Below are positions 44,352 through 53,045 of a stretch of DNA of 64,000 bases, piece by piece. This DNA is from SZUA-309 sp050185825 (GTDB taxonomy: Bacteria; Pseudomonadota; Gammaproteobacteria; Pseudomonadales; Azotimanducaceae). Every line of letters starts with the position of its first letter. Positions within the stretch are counted from its first letter, which is position 1. The stretch covers positions 62,001-126,000 of the forward strand of contig JBFWZA010000007.1 of the NCBI GenBank assembly GCA_050185825.1. Direction: 5' to 3'. The notes beneath the pieces are model-generated. The model saw only the letters and a list, made by a program, of their open reading frames with translations, searched no databases and was not told where the DNA came from. The position numbers and the translations under genes are program-made.

Positions 44352-46142
44352 TCAGCCGATGGTCAGCAGTTTGTCGCCGACGTCCACGGCATCACCCTGC
44401 TTCACACGGATGTCTGAAACGATGCCGTCCTGGGGTGCAGCCACTTCCGTCTCCATCTTCATGGCTTCGAGGATCAGCACGGGCTGCCCGGCGCGGACAC
44501 TGTCACCCGCGGCGACCAGCATCTTGAAGACGGTACCGGCGAGCGGCGAGCTCAACGGCTGCCCTTCCCCGGATGCCGGCTGGCTCGCTGCCGCGGTGCT
44601 CCGAGCCGGCTCGATGCGGGTGGCGACGCCGGACTCGCTCACCTCCACCGTGAACGCACGGCCGTTGACGCGCACGTCATAGGCCGCCGGCCCTTTCACC
44701 ACCGGGCTGGATGCGACTGCCGGCGCAGCGGCTGGCGGTGCCTGGTCGGCGGACGGCGCCGGCTCGAAGGCTTCCGGATCGCCACGGTGCTCCAGGAACC
44801 TGAGCGCCGTCTGGCCGAAGAGTGCGTAGGTGAGTACGTCGTCTACCGCGTCCTCTGCGAGCGCGATGTTCTTCTCCCCGGCGATCTTCTCGAGCTCGGC
44901 GGTGGGCGTCTCCATCTCGGCCGGGATGTGGTCCGCAGGCCGATCCGTCATCGGGCTGGCGCCATTGAGCACCCTGGCCTGCAGCTCGGCATTCAGCGGC
45001 GCCGGGGTGGCGCCGTACTCGCCCTTCAGCACGCCCGCGGTTTCCCGGGTGATGTTCTTGTAGCGCTCGCCGGTGAGCACGTTGATCACCGACTGCGTGC
45101 CCACGATCTGGGAGGTGGGCGTCACCAGCGGAATCATTCCCAGGTCCTCCCGCACCCGCGGAATCTCCGCCAGCACCTCGTCGAGACGGTCCGTGGCCTT
45201 CTGCTCGCGAAGCTGGTTCTCCAGATTGGTGAGCATGCCGCCCGGGACCTGCGCCACCAGGATGCGTGAGTCCACACCCCTGAGCGAGCCTTCGAACTTC
45301 GCGTATTTCCTGCGCACGGTGCGGAAGTAGGCGGCGATCTCCTCGAGTAGCCGGATGTCGAGTCCCGTTGCCCGATCGGTCTCCGCGAGGATGGCGACCA
45401 GGGATTCCGTGGCCGAATGGCCGTAGGTCATGCTCATGGAGCTGACAGCCGTGTCCACGTTGTCGATGCCGGCCTCGATGGCCTTCAGATAGGTGGCCGT
45501 GGACATGCCCGTGGTGGCGTGGCACTGCATGTGGATGGGCAGGCTCGTCGCCTCCTTGAGCCGGCTCACCAGCTCGAAGGCGACGTAGGGCTTCAGCAGC
45601 CCGGCCATGTCCTTGATGCAGATCGAGTGGGCACCCATGTCCTCGATCCGACGCCCGAGGTCCACCCAGAGGTCCAGCGTGTGCACGGGAGACACCGTGT
45701 AGGAGATCGTGCCCTGCGCGTGCCGCTCCACGTCGATCACGGCCCGGATGGCCGTGTGCAGATTGCGCATGTCGTTCAGCGCGTCAAAGACCCGGAACAC
45801 ATCGACGCCGTTCACCGCCGCCCGCTCCACGAACTTCGCCACCACGTCGTCGGCGTAGTGTCGGTAGCCCAGAATGTTCTGCCCCCGGAAGAGCATCTGC
45901 TGCGGGGTGTTCGGCATCGCCGCCTTCAGCCGCCGGATGCGCTCCCAGGGATCCTCGCCCAGATAGCGGATGCAGGCGTCGAACGTGGCGCCACCCCAGG
46001 ATTCGATGGACCAGAATCCCACCTGATCCAGCTTGCCGGCAATGGGCAGCATGTCGTCGATGCGCATGCGGGTGGCCAGCAGGCTCTGGTGTGCGTCCCG
46101 CAGGACCAGCTCCGTGATACCTAGGGGTCTGGGATCGCTCAT
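44352..46142 (-). CDS. oadA: Na+-pumping oxaloacetate decarboxylase, alpha subunit
   Basis: 596 residues from the ATG at 46142, which has AAGGAG just upstream. The N-terminal carboxyltransferase domain has ELVLRDAHQSLLATRMR, ESWGGATFDACIRYL and HMQCHATTGMSTATYL with metal ligands. The C-terminal biotinyl domain contains EAMKMET, the biotin attachment site. An Ala/Pro-rich linker joins them. It transfers CO2 from oxaloacetate to biotin for OadB. Order in the operon is oadG-oadA-oadB. Confidence 0.95.
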   Translation of the reverse strand: MSDPRPLGITELVLRDAHQSLLATRMRIDDMLPIAGKLDQVGFWSIESWGGATFDACIRYLGEDPWERIRRLKAAMPNTPQQMLFRGQNILGYRHYADDVVAKFVERAAVNGVDVFRVFDALNDMRNLHTAIRAVIDVERHAQGTISYTVSPVHTLDLWVDLGRRIEDMGAHSICIKDMAGLLKPYVAFELVSRLKEATSLPIHMQCHATTGMSTATYLKAIEAGIDNVDTAVSSMSMTYGHSATESLVAILAETDRATGLDIRLLEEIAAYFRTVRRKYAKFEGSLRGVDSRILVAQVPGGMLTNLENQLREQKATDRLDEVLAEIPRVREDLGMIPLVTPTSQIVGTQSVINVLTGERYKNITRETAGVLKGEYGATPAPLNAELQARVLNGASPMTDRPADHIPAEMETPTAELEKIAGEKNIALAEDAVDDVLTYALFGQTALRFLEHRGDPEAFEPAPSADQAPPAAAPAVASSPVVKGPAAYDVRVNGRAFTVEVSESGVATRIEPARSTAAASQPASGEGQPLSSPLAGTVFKMLVAAGDSVRAGQPVLILEAMKMETEVAAPQDGIVSDIRVKQGDAVDVGDKLLTIG

Positions 46143-46179
46143 GGGCTCCTTTGCTGCTCCTCGATTCACTGCCGGACGT

Positions 46180-46401
46180 TTACGCGCCGCCGGAGTTGCG
46201 GTGCCGGTGGATGGCCGCCGTGATCGCCGCCACCTCCTCTTCGCTCACCCCCGACTCCTCCGTCGTCGGTGCCGGCACGAAGCGCCGCACTAGGGCGGAC
46301 ATGCCGCTGGTGGCGAAGACGAGAACGGTGAGAAAGACGAAGACCGTGCCCATACCGGCAACCATCAGTTCCAGTCCCTGAACGATCGGGGTCTCGGTCA
46401 C
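46180..46401 (-). CDS. oadG: Oxaloacetate decarboxylase gamma subunit
   Basis: 73 residues from a GTG at 46401 with GAGGAG upstream. A single membrane helix (ELMVAGMGTVFVFLTVLVFA) near residues 9-30 is followed by a short cytoplasmic tail that ends AIHRHRNSG, rich in His as expected for metal binding in OadG. It assembles the alpha and beta subunits. It is the first gene of the oad operon. Confidence 0.85.
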   Translation of the reverse strand: MTETPIVQGLELMVAGMGTVFVFLTVLVFATSGMSALVRRFVPAPTTEESGVSEEEVAAITAAIHRHRNSGGA

Positions 46402-46499
46402 GTCACGCTCCTCGGCCAGGCGCTGTGCGGATCCCGACGGTCGCGGCCCGCACACGGGGCAAAGTACACTGGTTCACGTCGCGAACCAAGATCAGCCCC

Positions 46500-47252
46500 A
46501 TGGAATCCGTAACTGTCATCGGCAGCTACCTGTCTCCCTACGTGCGCAAGGTGCTCGTCTGCCTCGATCTCAAGGGCATTCCCTATGCGGTGGATCCCAT
46601 CGTGCCGTTCTTCGGCAACGACGAGTTCTCCCGACTGAGTCCGCTGCGGCGGATACCCGTGCTCATCGATGGCGATGTGACGCTCTGCGACTCCACGATC
46701 ATCTGCGAGTATCTGGAGGAGAGGTATGAGGCAGCGCCGATCTACCCCACCTCCCCGGCGGACCGCGCGCGCGCCCGCTGGCTCGAGGAGTATGCGGACT
46801 CACGCATGGGTGAGGTGTTCATCTGGCGTTACTTCAACCAGCTCGTCATCCGCCGGGCGGTATGGGGTGAAGGTCCAGACGAGCAGGTGCTCAACAAGAC
46901 CGTGAACGAAGAGATCCCGGCGGTGCTCGATTACCTCGAGGCACAGGTGCCCGAGGCTGGATATTTCTTCGACCCCAGCCGTCCGTGCATCGCCGACATC
47001 GCCATCGCGGCCATGTTCCGGAACGCGGCTTTCGCCCGGTTCAGCATCGATGCCGTCCGCTGGCCACGCACCGCCGCCTACGTCTCCCGCTGTCTCGGTG
47101 CGCCGCCATTCGAACGCCTGGCCGACTTCGAGCAGATCCTGCTGCGCACCGGTATCCCCGACCATCGGGTGGCGCTGGCGGCGGCTGGCGCACCGCTGTC
47201 CGAGACCACCTGGGGATCATCGCAACCGCGACGGGGCGTGATGTCGATCTGA
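46500..47252 (+). CDS. Glutathione S-transferase family protein
   Basis: 250 residues. The N-terminal thioredoxin-like domain has SYLSPYVRKVLVCLDLKG and RRIPVLIDGDVTLCDSTII, including the cis-Pro and the Glu/Ser glutathione site (CDST). The helical domain follows with the N-capping region RPCIADIAIAAM. Substrate unknown. It is divergent from the oad operon and ends before a GC hairpin. Confidence 0.85.
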   Translation: MESVTVIGSYLSPYVRKVLVCLDLKGIPYAVDPIVPFFGNDEFSRLSPLRRIPVLIDGDVTLCDSTIICEYLEERYEAAPIYPTSPADRARARWLEEYADSRMGEVFIWRYFNQLVIRRAVWGEGPDEQVLNKTVNEEIPAVLDYLEAQVPEAGYFFDPSRPCIADIAIAAMFRNAAFARFSIDAVRWPRTAAYVSRCLGAPPFERLADFEQILLRTGIPDHRVALAAAGAPLSETTWGSSQPRRGVMSI

Positions 47253-47257
47253 GGTAA

Positions 47258-47273
47258 GGGTCCGGTGGGACCC
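47258..47273. terminator. Short hairpin after the glutathione transferase gene
   Basis: GGGTCC and GGACCC, separated by GGTG, form a perfect 6-bp stem five bases after the stop and ten bases before the end of the convergent tRNA-Arg gene. It lacks a T-run. Confidence 0.35.
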
Positions 47274-47282
47274 TGGGCAAAC

Positions 47283-47360
47283 TGGCGCACCCGGCAAGAT
47301 TCGAACTTGCGACCCCCGGTTTCGTAGACCGGTGCTCTAATCCAGCTGAGCTACGGGTGC
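47283..47360 (-). tRNA. tRNA-Arg (anticodon ACG)
   Basis: Seventy-eight bases with encoded CCA. Acceptor GCACCCG pairs with CGGGTGC, the D arm has AGCTCAGCTGGATTAGAGC, the anticodon stem CCGGT/ACCGG encloses CTACGAA, and the T arm has AAGTTCGAATC. Anticodon ACG, usually modified to ICG, reads CGN codons. Confidence 0.95.
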
Positions 47361-47447
47361 GTGAAGGCGCGCCATTATCCGGATGGTGTCTGAGCCCGTC
47401 AAGGAAGGCCGGTTTGCCTAACCCGCCGAGGTGCCTACAATCGCCGC

Positions 47448-47642
47448 ATGAACGATCAGCCCCAGCATGACAACGAAGAATCCGCGGGGACGCCCCGCTA
47501 CGAGACGGACGAACACGCCGAGAAACGCTTCCGCGGCTGGCACCTGATCGGCTGGATCATGGTCGTGGTGGCGGTGCTGGCGCTGGTCAGCGCGCTGGTG
47601 GACTGGATGGTGATCGGGCCCCTGGAAGGCCGGGTGTTCTGA
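47448..47642 (+). CDS. Small single-pass membrane protein, unknown
   Basis: 64 residues. A hydrophilic, acidic first half is followed by HLIGWIMVVVAVLALVSALV, one membrane helix at about 32-51. It faces the EAL gene head-on, with only four bases between the stop codons. No family recognised; the short length makes it less certain. Confidence 0.5.
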   Translation: MNDQPQHDNEESAGTPRYETDEHAEKRFRGWHLIGWIMVVVAVLALVSALVDWMVIGPLEGRVF

Positions 47643-47646
47643 CCGT

Positions 47647-48879
47647 TCAGTACTGAGCCGTCAGCTCGGAGAACTGCTGCTCGCTCAGCGGCGCACCCAG
47701 ATAGAACCCCTGCCCCACGTCGCAGCCCGCATCCGCGAGGTAGAGAAAGGTCTCCGCGTCCTCGACGCCGTCCGCCGTCACGGTCTTCGAGAAGCGGTGG
47801 GCGAGATCGATGATGGCGGACGTCATCTGCCGGTCCTGCTCGTTGTCCACCAGGTTGGTGATGAAGGAGCGGTCGATCTTGATCTCGTCCACGGGCAGGT
47901 CACGAAGCTTCTCGAGCGACGCCGAGCCGCGACCGAACTCGTCGATAACCACCGCCACACCCAGGCTGCGCAGCTCGTCCAGCACGCCCAGGGTCTGGGC
48001 ATCGTCGAATCTGGACTCGCGGACTTCCAGCGACAGCCGGCCCGGCGCCACACCCCAGATGCTGATCTCCGCCCGCAGCATGTTCAGGAAGTTCGGATGC
48101 TTGAGAATCCTGCCGTCCATGCTCAGCGCGATCGGCACCGCCACGTCGAATCCCGACATCTCGCGGATGGCGCGGCGGAGGCTGTAGAGCGTCAGGTCCC
48201 AGAGCCGCTGCTCGTTCAGCACCGGCATGAAGTCCTGGGGCGGCATGATCTGGCCGCCCTTGCGCCAGCGGACGATGGCCTCCGCACCGACCAGCTCGCC
48301 GTCCTCGAGACGGTACTTGGGCTGATAGTCCAGGGTGACCTCGTGAGCCTTCAGCGCCTGGGCCAGCTCCTGATTGGTCTGCCAGTCGCGCTGGGCCTGC
48401 GCGAAGGCTTCCTCCGAGGAGATCTCGAAGGTGACCTCCCGCTCCACCGCCCGGCCGAGCGCGGCTTCGGCAAAGCGATAGAGATCCTCCACGTCCAGAT
48501 TCCGCAGCCGCTCGCGGCTGCCGTAGTAGACGAGACCGGCGCGGACCTCGAGCACGGCTTCCTTGTCGCCGGTGCGGAACGGTTCTTCGAACGCTCGCTC
48601 GATCTTCAGCCCCGCGAGCAGCACGTGGTTGTCGTCCGTGAGCCGGTCGAAGATCACACACACCCGGTCGCTGCCGAGCACGAGCATCTGATCGTCGTGG
48701 CGCAGGAGTCCACGGATCCGCTCCTGAAAAGCCTGCTGTGCAGCCGTGGCGAATCCGAGACCGTGCTGTCCTGAGAGCATGCTGACGTTTCTCAAGGCCA
48801 CCACGGCAAAGGCCGCATTGCCCGTCGTGCGCTGGATCAGACCGCCAAGGTCGTGTACGGGTTGCTGAAGCGAATTCAT
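47647..48879 (-). CDS. EAL-domain protein with degenerate motifs
   Basis: 410 residues. The first about 150 residues are a GGDEF-like fold without the GGDEF motif. The EAL domain (about 175-405) has EAI for EAL (200-202), ALSMD in place of the usual N-x-S ligand, VIDEFGRGSASL in place of DDFGTGYSSL, and ADGVE in place of AEGVE. KIDRSF and QGFYLG remain. Loss of several metal or base residues argues against phosphodiesterase activity; a c-di-GMP-binding or protein-interaction role is more likely. It lies 24 bases after the HD-GYP gene. Confidence 0.85.
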   Translation of the reverse strand: MNSLQQPVHDLGGLIQRTTGNAAFAVVALRNVSMLSGQHGLGFATAAQQAFQERIRGLLRHDDQMLVLGSDRVCVIFDRLTDDNHVLLAGLKIERAFEEPFRTGDKEAVLEVRAGLVYYGSRERLRNLDVEDLYRFAEAALGRAVEREVTFEISSEEAFAQAQRDWQTNQELAQALKAHEVTLDYQPKYRLEDGELVGAEAIVRWRKGGQIMPPQDFMPVLNEQRLWDLTLYSLRRAIREMSGFDVAVPIALSMDGRILKHPNFLNMLRAEISIWGVAPGRLSLEVRESRFDDAQTLGVLDELRSLGVAVVIDEFGRGSASLEKLRDLPVDEIKIDRSFITNLVDNEQDRQMTSAIIDLAHRFSKTVTADGVEDAETFLYLADAGCDVGQGFYLGAPLSEQQFSELTAQY

Positions 48880-48903
48880 CCGTGCGTGCCGTGGTCGTCT
48901 CTG

Positions 48904-50178
48904 TCAGAGGAAGTACTGGGCCGGGTCGATGCCGTAGGCGTTCTTGGGCAGTTCCCGGGTGATCCACCAGGACAGCGTCGCGTTCTCGCCCGTGTCCTGA
49001 GATGACAGATCCACGATCACCAGGTTGTCCCGCGGCCGCTTCTCGGCATCCAGCAGCAGAATGATCTTCGGCTTCAGCCGTCGCGTACCATGCTGGGCGA
49101 CCACCACGCCTACCTCTCCAGTGTTGAGCTCGACGATGGCGCCCACCGGAAACACGCCGATAGCCTGAATGAAGTGGTCGACGATCTCCTTCTGGTAGAG
49201 CACGTCGGACTGCTTCTGCAGCTCCTGCACGGCGCCATAGCTCGACCGGGCCTCGGCATAGGGACGCTCGCTGATCATGGCGTCGTAGCTGTCCACCACC
49301 GCGGCGATCCGCCCCCAGAGCGGGATCTCGTTGCCGCCGAGCCCCTGCGGGTAGCCGGAGCCGTCGAAGCGCTCGTGGTGCGACTGCACGGCGAGCAGCA
49401 CCTTGGTGTTCTTCACGTCGTTCTCCTCGAGCAGCTTCATGCCTTCGGCGACGTGGCCCTTGAGCTGCGCCCACTGCTCCGGGGAAGGCGCTTCCTTCTG
49501 CACGAGGAGCGCCGGCGGCAGGTTCACCTTGCCGATGTCGAGCAGCGAGCAGGCGAGCGCGATCGAATCGATGTCCGGCGGCGGGAACCCGAGCTGCCGC
49601 GCGAGGATGGCGCCCCACACGGCATTGGAGATGGCGTGCGAGAAGGTGTAGTCGTCGAGAGCCCGCATCCGCAGCAGCGCCGCCATAGCGGACTTGTTGC
49701 GCATGACGCTGGCGACCAGCGGGGTGATGGCCGTCTCGATCTGATCGATGTCGAAGCCGCCGGTGGCCTGCAGCTTGCCCACGCAGCTACGCATGATGTG
49801 CACCGCGTCCTCGAGCGAGGTCTTGGCCGGCTCGAGCTCGGTGCCGAGCTCCACGGTATCCTGATAAACCCGCGGCTTACGCGGCTGAATCCGCGCCAGG
49901 TTGGCGTGCTTCTTTCCTTCTTCCCGCTTCTCCCGGGCCTTCCCCACCACGTGCAGCTGCACGCCGGTGAGGCTCGAATCGTAACGGCGCGGGTCCACGT
50001 AGACGTACGAGCACTCCCGCGCCAGCCGGTCGATGCCCTGACGCGAGCGGATGTAGAAGCCCTGCACCGGATAGTCCGTTTCGCTCCAGTCGCGATCGAG
50101 CTGGGCCACGTACATGCCGATGGTCAGGTTGTTGATGTCGGTTCTTTTCAGCCCTGCGAGGCTCGCCTCAGCTTCCAT
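48904..50178 (-). CDS. HD-GYP domain protein with altered HD site
   Basis: 424 residues. An N-terminal DUF3391-like domain (about 10-140) precedes the HD-GYP domain. The GYP part is intact (SHHERFDGSGYPQGL, about 266-280), as is VVDSYDAMISERPY. The HD itself, normally HDIGK, reads LLDIGK with Leu213 where the metal-binding His should be, so hydrolysis may be impaired. A C-terminal extension of about 80 residues follows. It is the first gene of the HD-GYP/EAL operon; a palindrome lies about 108 bases upstream. Confidence 0.85.
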   Translation of the reverse strand: MEAEASLAGLKRTDINNLTIGMYVAQLDRDWSETDYPVQGFYIRSRQGIDRLARECSYVYVDPRRYDSSLTGVQLHVVGKAREKREEGKKHANLARIQPRKPRVYQDTVELGTELEPAKTSLEDAVHIMRSCVGKLQATGGFDIDQIETAITPLVASVMRNKSAMAALLRMRALDDYTFSHAISNAVWGAILARQLGFPPPDIDSIALACSLLDIGKVNLPPALLVQKEAPSPEQWAQLKGHVAEGMKLLEENDVKNTKVLLAVQSHHERFDGSGYPQGLGGNEIPLWGRIAAVVDSYDAMISERPYAEARSSYGAVQELQKQSDVLYQKEIVDHFIQAIGVFPVGAIVELNTGEVGVVVAQHGTRRLKPKIILLLDAEKRPRDNLVIVDLSSQDTGENATLSWWITRELPKNAYGIDPAQYFL

Positions 50179-50285
50179 GCGCCTTCCGGGGGTGGGATGC
50201 CCACCGGTGAGTCTAGGGGATCGCCGGAAAACGCGATGTTAAGTACATCCCAGCCGGACCACCGCCAGGGCCGACTCCGCGACTT

Positions 50286-50304
50286 ATGGCAAATAATTTG
50301 CCAT
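50286..50304. promoter_or_regulatory. Perfect 8-bp inverted repeat between the nitroreductase and HD-GYP genes
   Basis: ATGGCAAA and TTTGCCAT are separated by TAA; the last base is the first of the nitroreductase stop codon. It could be an operator for the HD-GYP/EAL operon or the stem of a terminator for the upstream gene. No T-run follows on the minus strand, so a protein-binding site is a little more likely. Confidence 0.4.
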
Positions 50305-50753
50305 CAATCGACGGGCTCGCAGCGGAATACCGGAATGTCCCGGCGCGTCCGCTGCTGATACTGCGCATAGGGCGCATAGTGCGCTACGCAGATGGGCCAC
50401 AGCCGCGCCTTCTCCTCGGCCCCCACCTGGCGCGCCCTGAGACGCCGGATCTGTCCGCCCTGCTCGACGGTGATGTCCGGGTGGGCCCGCAGGTTGTGAT
50501 ACCAGGTGGGATGGGTGGGCGCGCCGCCCTGGGAGGCGACCAGCAGCACGCTGTCGCCGTCCGGGACGTACATGAGCGGGATGGTGCGCTGCCGGCCGCT
50601 CTTCGCACCGGTCATCGTCACCAGGCAGATGGGATCACCCGCCAGCGTGCTCATCAACCGCCCGCCGCTCGCCCGGTACACCCAGACATTGATGCGGGTC
50701 ATGGCCTTCAGAAACCAGCGCGGTGGCGGCCTGCCCTCATCGTGTCCTGCCAT
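50304..50753 (-). CDS. Deazaflavin-dependent nitroreductase family protein
   Basis: 149 residues. The pattern TGAKSGRQRTIPLMYVPDGDS and VASQGGAPTHPTWYHNLRAHP matches the Ddn-type F420-dependent FDOR split beta-barrel, mostly known from actinobacteria. Whether this host makes F420 is unknown; the protein might instead bind another flavin. Start is ATG at 50753. Confidence 0.75.
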   Translation of the reverse strand: MAGHDEGRPPPRWFLKAMTRINVWVYRASGGRLMSTLAGDPICLVTMTGAKSGRQRTIPLMYVPDGDSVLLVASQGGAPTHPTWYHNLRAHPDITVEQGGQIRRLRARQVGAEEKARLWPICVAHYAPYAQYQQRTRRDIPVFRCEPVD

Positions 50754-50815
50754 GGCCGTCTCTCCCCTGGGCCGCTATCCTGCCCGCACCATAGCTCAGG
50801 CGAGGGAGAACGGAA

Positions 50816-51310
50816 ATGAAAGGCGGACAGGGAAAGGTACTGACGGCCGTTCTCCTGCTCATTCTCGGCATCGGCATTGCGGCGGTGCTGGCCTGGACCT
50901 ACTACTGCCCCTGCGAGCGCACTCCCGGCGGCTACCTGCTCGGCCCGGAAGCCACCGAGCCGGTGGCGGACTGGTCGTTCGTGAACGATCTGGAAGCCGT
51001 GCCGCTCTGCCAGATTCAGGTCCAGGTGGGTGTGCTGCCCCACTCCGTGAATCTCAACTGCATGGCCGATGGCGGCGAGCTGTTTCTGAGCTGCGCGAGC
51101 TGCGACGGCAAGCGCTGGTCCATGGCGGCCCTGGCGCATCCTGATGTCCGCCTGCGGGCCGGCGACAGGGTCTACCCGGTCAGCGTCACCCGGGTCACGG
51201 ACCCGACAACGCTCGACCGGGCCTGGATCGCCCGCGCCGCCAAACTCGGCCGCGCCACCGACACGCCCCGGCAGGAGGGCTGGTGGTCGTTCCGGGTCGT
51301 TTCGCGCTGA
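50816..51310 (+). CDS. Membrane-anchored Cys-containing protein, unknown
   Basis: 164 residues. One membrane helix at about 8-28 (VLTAVLLLILGIGIAAVLAW) is followed by a periplasmic domain with paired Cys in YYCPCER and LSCASCDG. The C-terminal part has strand-like stretches (RVYPVSVTRV, GWWSFRVVSR). No family recognised. It ends three bases before the convergent tonB-like gene. Confidence 0.6.
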   Translation: MKGGQGKVLTAVLLLILGIGIAAVLAWTYYCPCERTPGGYLLGPEATEPVADWSFVNDLEAVPLCQIQVQVGVLPHSVNLNCMADGGELFLSCASCDGKRWSMAALAHPDVRLRAGDRVYPVSVTRVTDPTTLDRAWIARAAKLGRATDTPRQEGWWSFRVVSR

Positions 51311-51313
51311 GAC

Positions 51314-51928
51314 TCAGGCGTCGTTCAACTCGAACGTGAGCCGGTGCAGCACCCCGTCCACCCGCACCGGCTCCCCGTTCACCACCCGCGGCTTGTACTT
51401 GAACTTCAGCACCGCACGCAGCGCCTCCCGATCGAACACCCCCGGCGGATCGGCGTCGAGCACCCGTGGCGCCTCCACCCGGCCCGTCTCGTCCACCGTG
51501 AACTCCAGCAGCACGTAGCCCTCGATACCGCGGGTCACCGCCCGCTGCGGGTAGGCCGGCGCCACCTTGACGATGGGCAGCATCTCCCCGTCCGGCAATC
51601 CGGTCCCCACGGGACCTTCCAGCACCGCATCGATCACCGGTGCGTCGATCGAGATGCCGATCGTGCCGGCCAGATCGCGCTCGGTACGGATGCGCACCTC
51701 CGGCGGCGGCTCCACCGGCTCCGGTTTGACCGGTGTGGTCTCTATCCGGTCGTCTTCCGGCTCGATGATCCGGACGATGTCGACGATTCGCAGCGTGGGC
51801 ACCAGGTCGGGGATCGGCCCGTCATGGCGGATGAGATCCTGCATGACGAGCAACAGCGCGGCCGTGGCCAGCGCCGCCGCAGCCATGGCGGCGGAAATTC
51901 GGGGCAAGGGGAATCCGTTGCTCTGCAT
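51314..51928 (-). CDS. TonB-family energy transducer-like protein
   Basis: 204 residues from the ATG at 51928, which has GGAGG upstream. One membrane helix (AAMAAAALATAALLLVMQDL) is followed by a Pro/Glu linker (KPEPVEPPPE) and a TonB C-terminal domain with PAYPQRAVTRGIEGYVLLEF and LKFKYKPRVVNGEPV. It is downstream of a BlaI/M56 pair, a common arrangement. Without exbBD nearby, energy transfer is uncertain. Confidence 0.8.
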   Translation of the reverse strand: MQSNGFPLPRISAAMAAAALATAALLLVMQDLIRHDGPIPDLVPTLRIVDIVRIIEPEDDRIETTPVKPEPVEPPPEVRIRTERDLAGTIGISIDAPVIDAVLEGPVGTGLPDGEMLPIVKVAPAYPQRAVTRGIEGYVLLEFTVDETGRVEAPRVLDADPPGVFDREALRAVLKFKYKPRVVNGEPVRVDGVLHRLTFELNDA

Positions 51929-51980
51929 GGGAGCCTCCATCATTCAGCTAGGCTGGGGTTGGTGGGGTCGACCGGACGCG

Positions 51981-53045
51981 CTAGTGCGGCGGACCGGCGC
52001 CCGAGTCGGCGGCGGACGATCGGCCGGCTATGGCCGCCAGCGGCCTCGCCGCCGGCTGGCCGATTCTCAGCACGAGATCACCTTCATCCGTGGCTCGGCT
52101 TGTCACAGCAACCAGTCGGAACCGTGTGTCGTCTTTCGGGACCACCGCGGTGATCTGCAGGCTCCATATGGTCGTCAGCGCGACCAGGGCCGTGAGCGTG
52201 GCCCAGTAGACAGCCCGGGTGTCGAGCTGCTTCTGCCTGGGCACCCCGAAACGCCGCATCCGGGCGAGCAGCGACGAGGCCGCGCCGAGGCCGACGCCCG
52301 CTGCCAGAGACTCGCCTCCACGCGAGCCGGATCGCGCCCGCGCAAGCTCGTACACCGCACCCACATAGTGCGCGTCGCTGCCGGCGAGCTCCGCCGCACG
52401 ATCGTCGCAGCTCTCCTCCACCGCCTGTTCCAGCATTCGCGGCAGCAGGGAGAGCCAGGGCAGCCACCAGAAGCAGGCTGCAACGAGCCGTGACAAGTTG
52501 ATCCACACATCGTCACGGCGGGCCACGTGTACCAGCTCGTGAGCCAGCACAGCCTGCAATGTGACCGGTTGCCATCCTGCCGCGTCCCGCGGCAGCAGCA
52601 CGATCGGCTCCCCCAGCGTGGTCGATGCCGGACCGAGCTCGGACACCGCGATCGACACCCGCCGGCGGATCCCGAGTTGCCGGGCGTACGTGCCCACCTG
52701 GGCGAGGAGCCGCGCATCATCGACACGTGGCAATCGGTGAATCCGCAGCCGCGCCCGGGCGAGGCGCAGCACGAACAGACCCGACCAGAGCCCGCCCGCC
52801 GCCAGCAGCCAGGGCAGCAGCGCCTGCCCACCAGCAGCATCGAACGCCGGCGGGCCGGCCCCGACAAGCGCCACCGTCAGCCTGAGCTCCAGCCAGAGGC
52901 AGAGTGCGGGCACCACCAGCAGTACCGCGGGCAGCAGTATCAGGAAGGAGCGCCGGGTGGCCGGCCGGTCGCGAAACAGCATTCCCGCCAGCAGCACGGC
53001 CAGCAGGCTGGAAACGATCGCAGCGGGAATCATCGGCAGGCTCAC
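51981..53045 (-). CDS. M56-family membrane metallopeptidase (BlaR1/MecR1-like, no sensor domain)
   Basis: 354 residues with several N-terminal helices, then the zinc site AVLAHELVHVARRDDVW (HExxH) and EESCDDRAAEL with the third ligand. In BlaR1 and MecR1 a penicillin-binding sensor domain of about 250 residues follows the last helix; here only about 80 residues remain and they do not resemble it. The GTG start overlaps the blaI stop (GTGA). It likely cleaves the BlaI-type repressor in response to an unknown signal. Confidence 0.85.
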   Translation of the reverse strand: MSLPMIPAAIVSSLLAVLLAGMLFRDRPATRRSFLILLPAVLLVVPALCLWLELRLTVALVGAGPPAFDAAGGQALLPWLLAAGGLWSGLFVLRLARARLRIHRLPRVDDARLLAQVGTYARQLGIRRRVSIAVSELGPASTTLGEPIVLLPRDAAGWQPVTLQAVLAHELVHVARRDDVWINLSRLVAACFWWLPWLSLLPRMLEQAVEESCDDRAAELAGSDAHYVGAVYELARARSGSRGGESLAAGVGLGAASSLLARMRRFGVPRQKQLDTRAVYWATLTALVALTTIWSLQITAVVPKDDTRFRLVAVTSRATDEGDLVLRIGQPAARPLAAIAGRSSAADSGAGPPH

